A stretch of DNA of 21,541 bases from contig JALVDQ010000433.1 in assembly GCA_027008885.1 (NCBI GenBank), forward strand, positions 1-21,541. Reading direction: 5' to 3'. Source of the DNA: Thiotrichaceae bacterium. GTDB taxonomy: Bacteria; Pseudomonadota; Gammaproteobacteria; Thiotrichales; Thiotrichaceae. Position 1 is the first letter of the stretch. Each line of letters opens with the position of its first letter. A program made the position numbers and the translations under genes. The notes below the pieces were generated by a model. That model was not told the origin of the DNA, ran no database searches, and saw nothing but the letters and a program-made list of their open reading frames with translations. Positions 21,183 through 21,541 of this stretch are shown here, in pieces.

Positions 21183-21417
21183 TTTAAATAACTCTATCCC
21201 TGATATTTGATATTTGACAAATGTCATACTAATACAATTTCCAAACGAGTTTATTTGCCTAAAGACAAACGGTGTCATACAGACATCAAACGGTACTGAT
21301 AAAAAAACTCATTCTGTTAAAATCCCCGGACAGGCTTCAAAATAAATAAACATGCATATTTCGCCACTAAATCCCGAATAATCCCGAATAATCCAAATAT
21401 ATAAGCCAAACAAAATA
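21183..21417. promoter_or_regulatory. Divergent intergenic region with a short tandem repeat
   Basis: The CotH gene (minus) and the next gene (plus) diverge from here, so both promoters should lie within. An AT-rich block surrounds 21300-21350, but no promoter is clear enough to place. At 21371-21394 the ten-base unit ATCCCGAATA is repeated 2.4 times in tandem, 24 bases before the next ATG. Confidence 0.4.
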
Positions 21418-21541
21418 ATGAAGAACCTGCTCAAATTACTTTCCATTCTTCTTTTCTTCGTCACCTATAGCTGCACCAAGGCAGAAAAACAATCTGTGCA
21501 TCACTGGATTAGAACCAACCCCGGAGGTGGTGGTGCCATAG
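21418..21541 (+). CDS. Secreted protein, N-terminal fragment (runs off right edge)
   Basis: ATG 21418 opens a frame that stays open to the window end, 41 codons. It starts MKNLLKLLSILLFFVTYS, a clear Sec signal peptide, then CTKA and EKQSVHHWIRTNPGGGGAI. Cleavage after TKA is plausible. The cysteine is preceded by TYS, a poor lipobox, so I do not call it a lipoprotein. The WIRTNPGGGGAI wording is reminiscent of the start of BNR/Asp-box (sialidase- or GH74-like) propeller proteins, but too little is visible to assign a family. The Shine-Dalgarno is weak. Confidence 0.6.
   Translation, partial: MKNLLKLLSILLFFVTYSCTKAEKQSVHHWIRTNPGGGGAI

Noticed and set aside
21183..21278. Longer N-terminus for the CotH protein
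   Set aside because: The extra residues would precede the signal peptide; ATG 21182 puts the hydrophobic core where it should be.

Overview
The window looks like a chromosomal segment of a gammaproteobacterium of moderate to low GC. The evidence is a YqiB-like DUF1249 protein, an lgt-thyA pair, a monofunctional trpC behind trpD, a thiC-thiO-thiS-thiG-thiDE operon with a TPP riboswitch, and a secreted protein with a GlyGly-CTERM-like tail. The genus cannot be fixed from the sequence. No rRNA, tRNA, CRISPR array or intact insertion sequence was found.

Layout, left to right. (1) 1-1183, minus strand: the N-terminal part of an acidic membrane-anchored protein running off the left edge, a 179-bp element with 12-bp terminal inverted repeats, then the DUF1249 gene. 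(2) 1524-4929, plus strand: pgm (phosphoglucomutase) and purH (last two steps of IMP synthesis), separated by a large hairpin made of two head-to-head copies of a dispersed repeat. (3) 5123-7420, minus strand: an AAA/DUF4143 ATPase flanked by two unrelated inverted-repeat families, and a nitrilase-family amidase. (4) 7544-11050, plus strand: trpD-trpC-lgt-thyA, tightly spaced. (5) 11487-17327, plus strand: TPP riboswitch followed by thiC-thiO-thiS-thiG-thiDE. Together these make the pyrimidine (ThiC, ThiD) and thiazole (ThiO, ThiS, ThiG) halves of thiamine and join them (ThiE). ThiF and Dxs are not in the window. (6) 17328-17774: mobile-element debris with two tandem 119-bp MITE-like units. 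(7) 17775-21182, minus strand: a large secreted CotH-type protein with duplicated DOMON/CBM9-like domains and a GlyGly-CTERM-like C-terminus. Divergent from it, a secreted protein begins at 21418 and runs off the right edge.

The most unusual feature is a dispersed repeat of about 30 bp (TACCCATCCCCCC, then a T-rich tract containing TATATA). It occurs six times, only between genes, in both orientations: as a hairpin between pgm and purH, upstream of trpD, twice between thyA and the riboswitch, and inside the thi operon between thiS and thiG, where it appears to have remodelled the thiG start. The rest of the window is mostly housekeeping biosynthesis. The accessory content is the ATPase, the MITE-like units and the CotH region. 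No convincing new multi-gene system was found.
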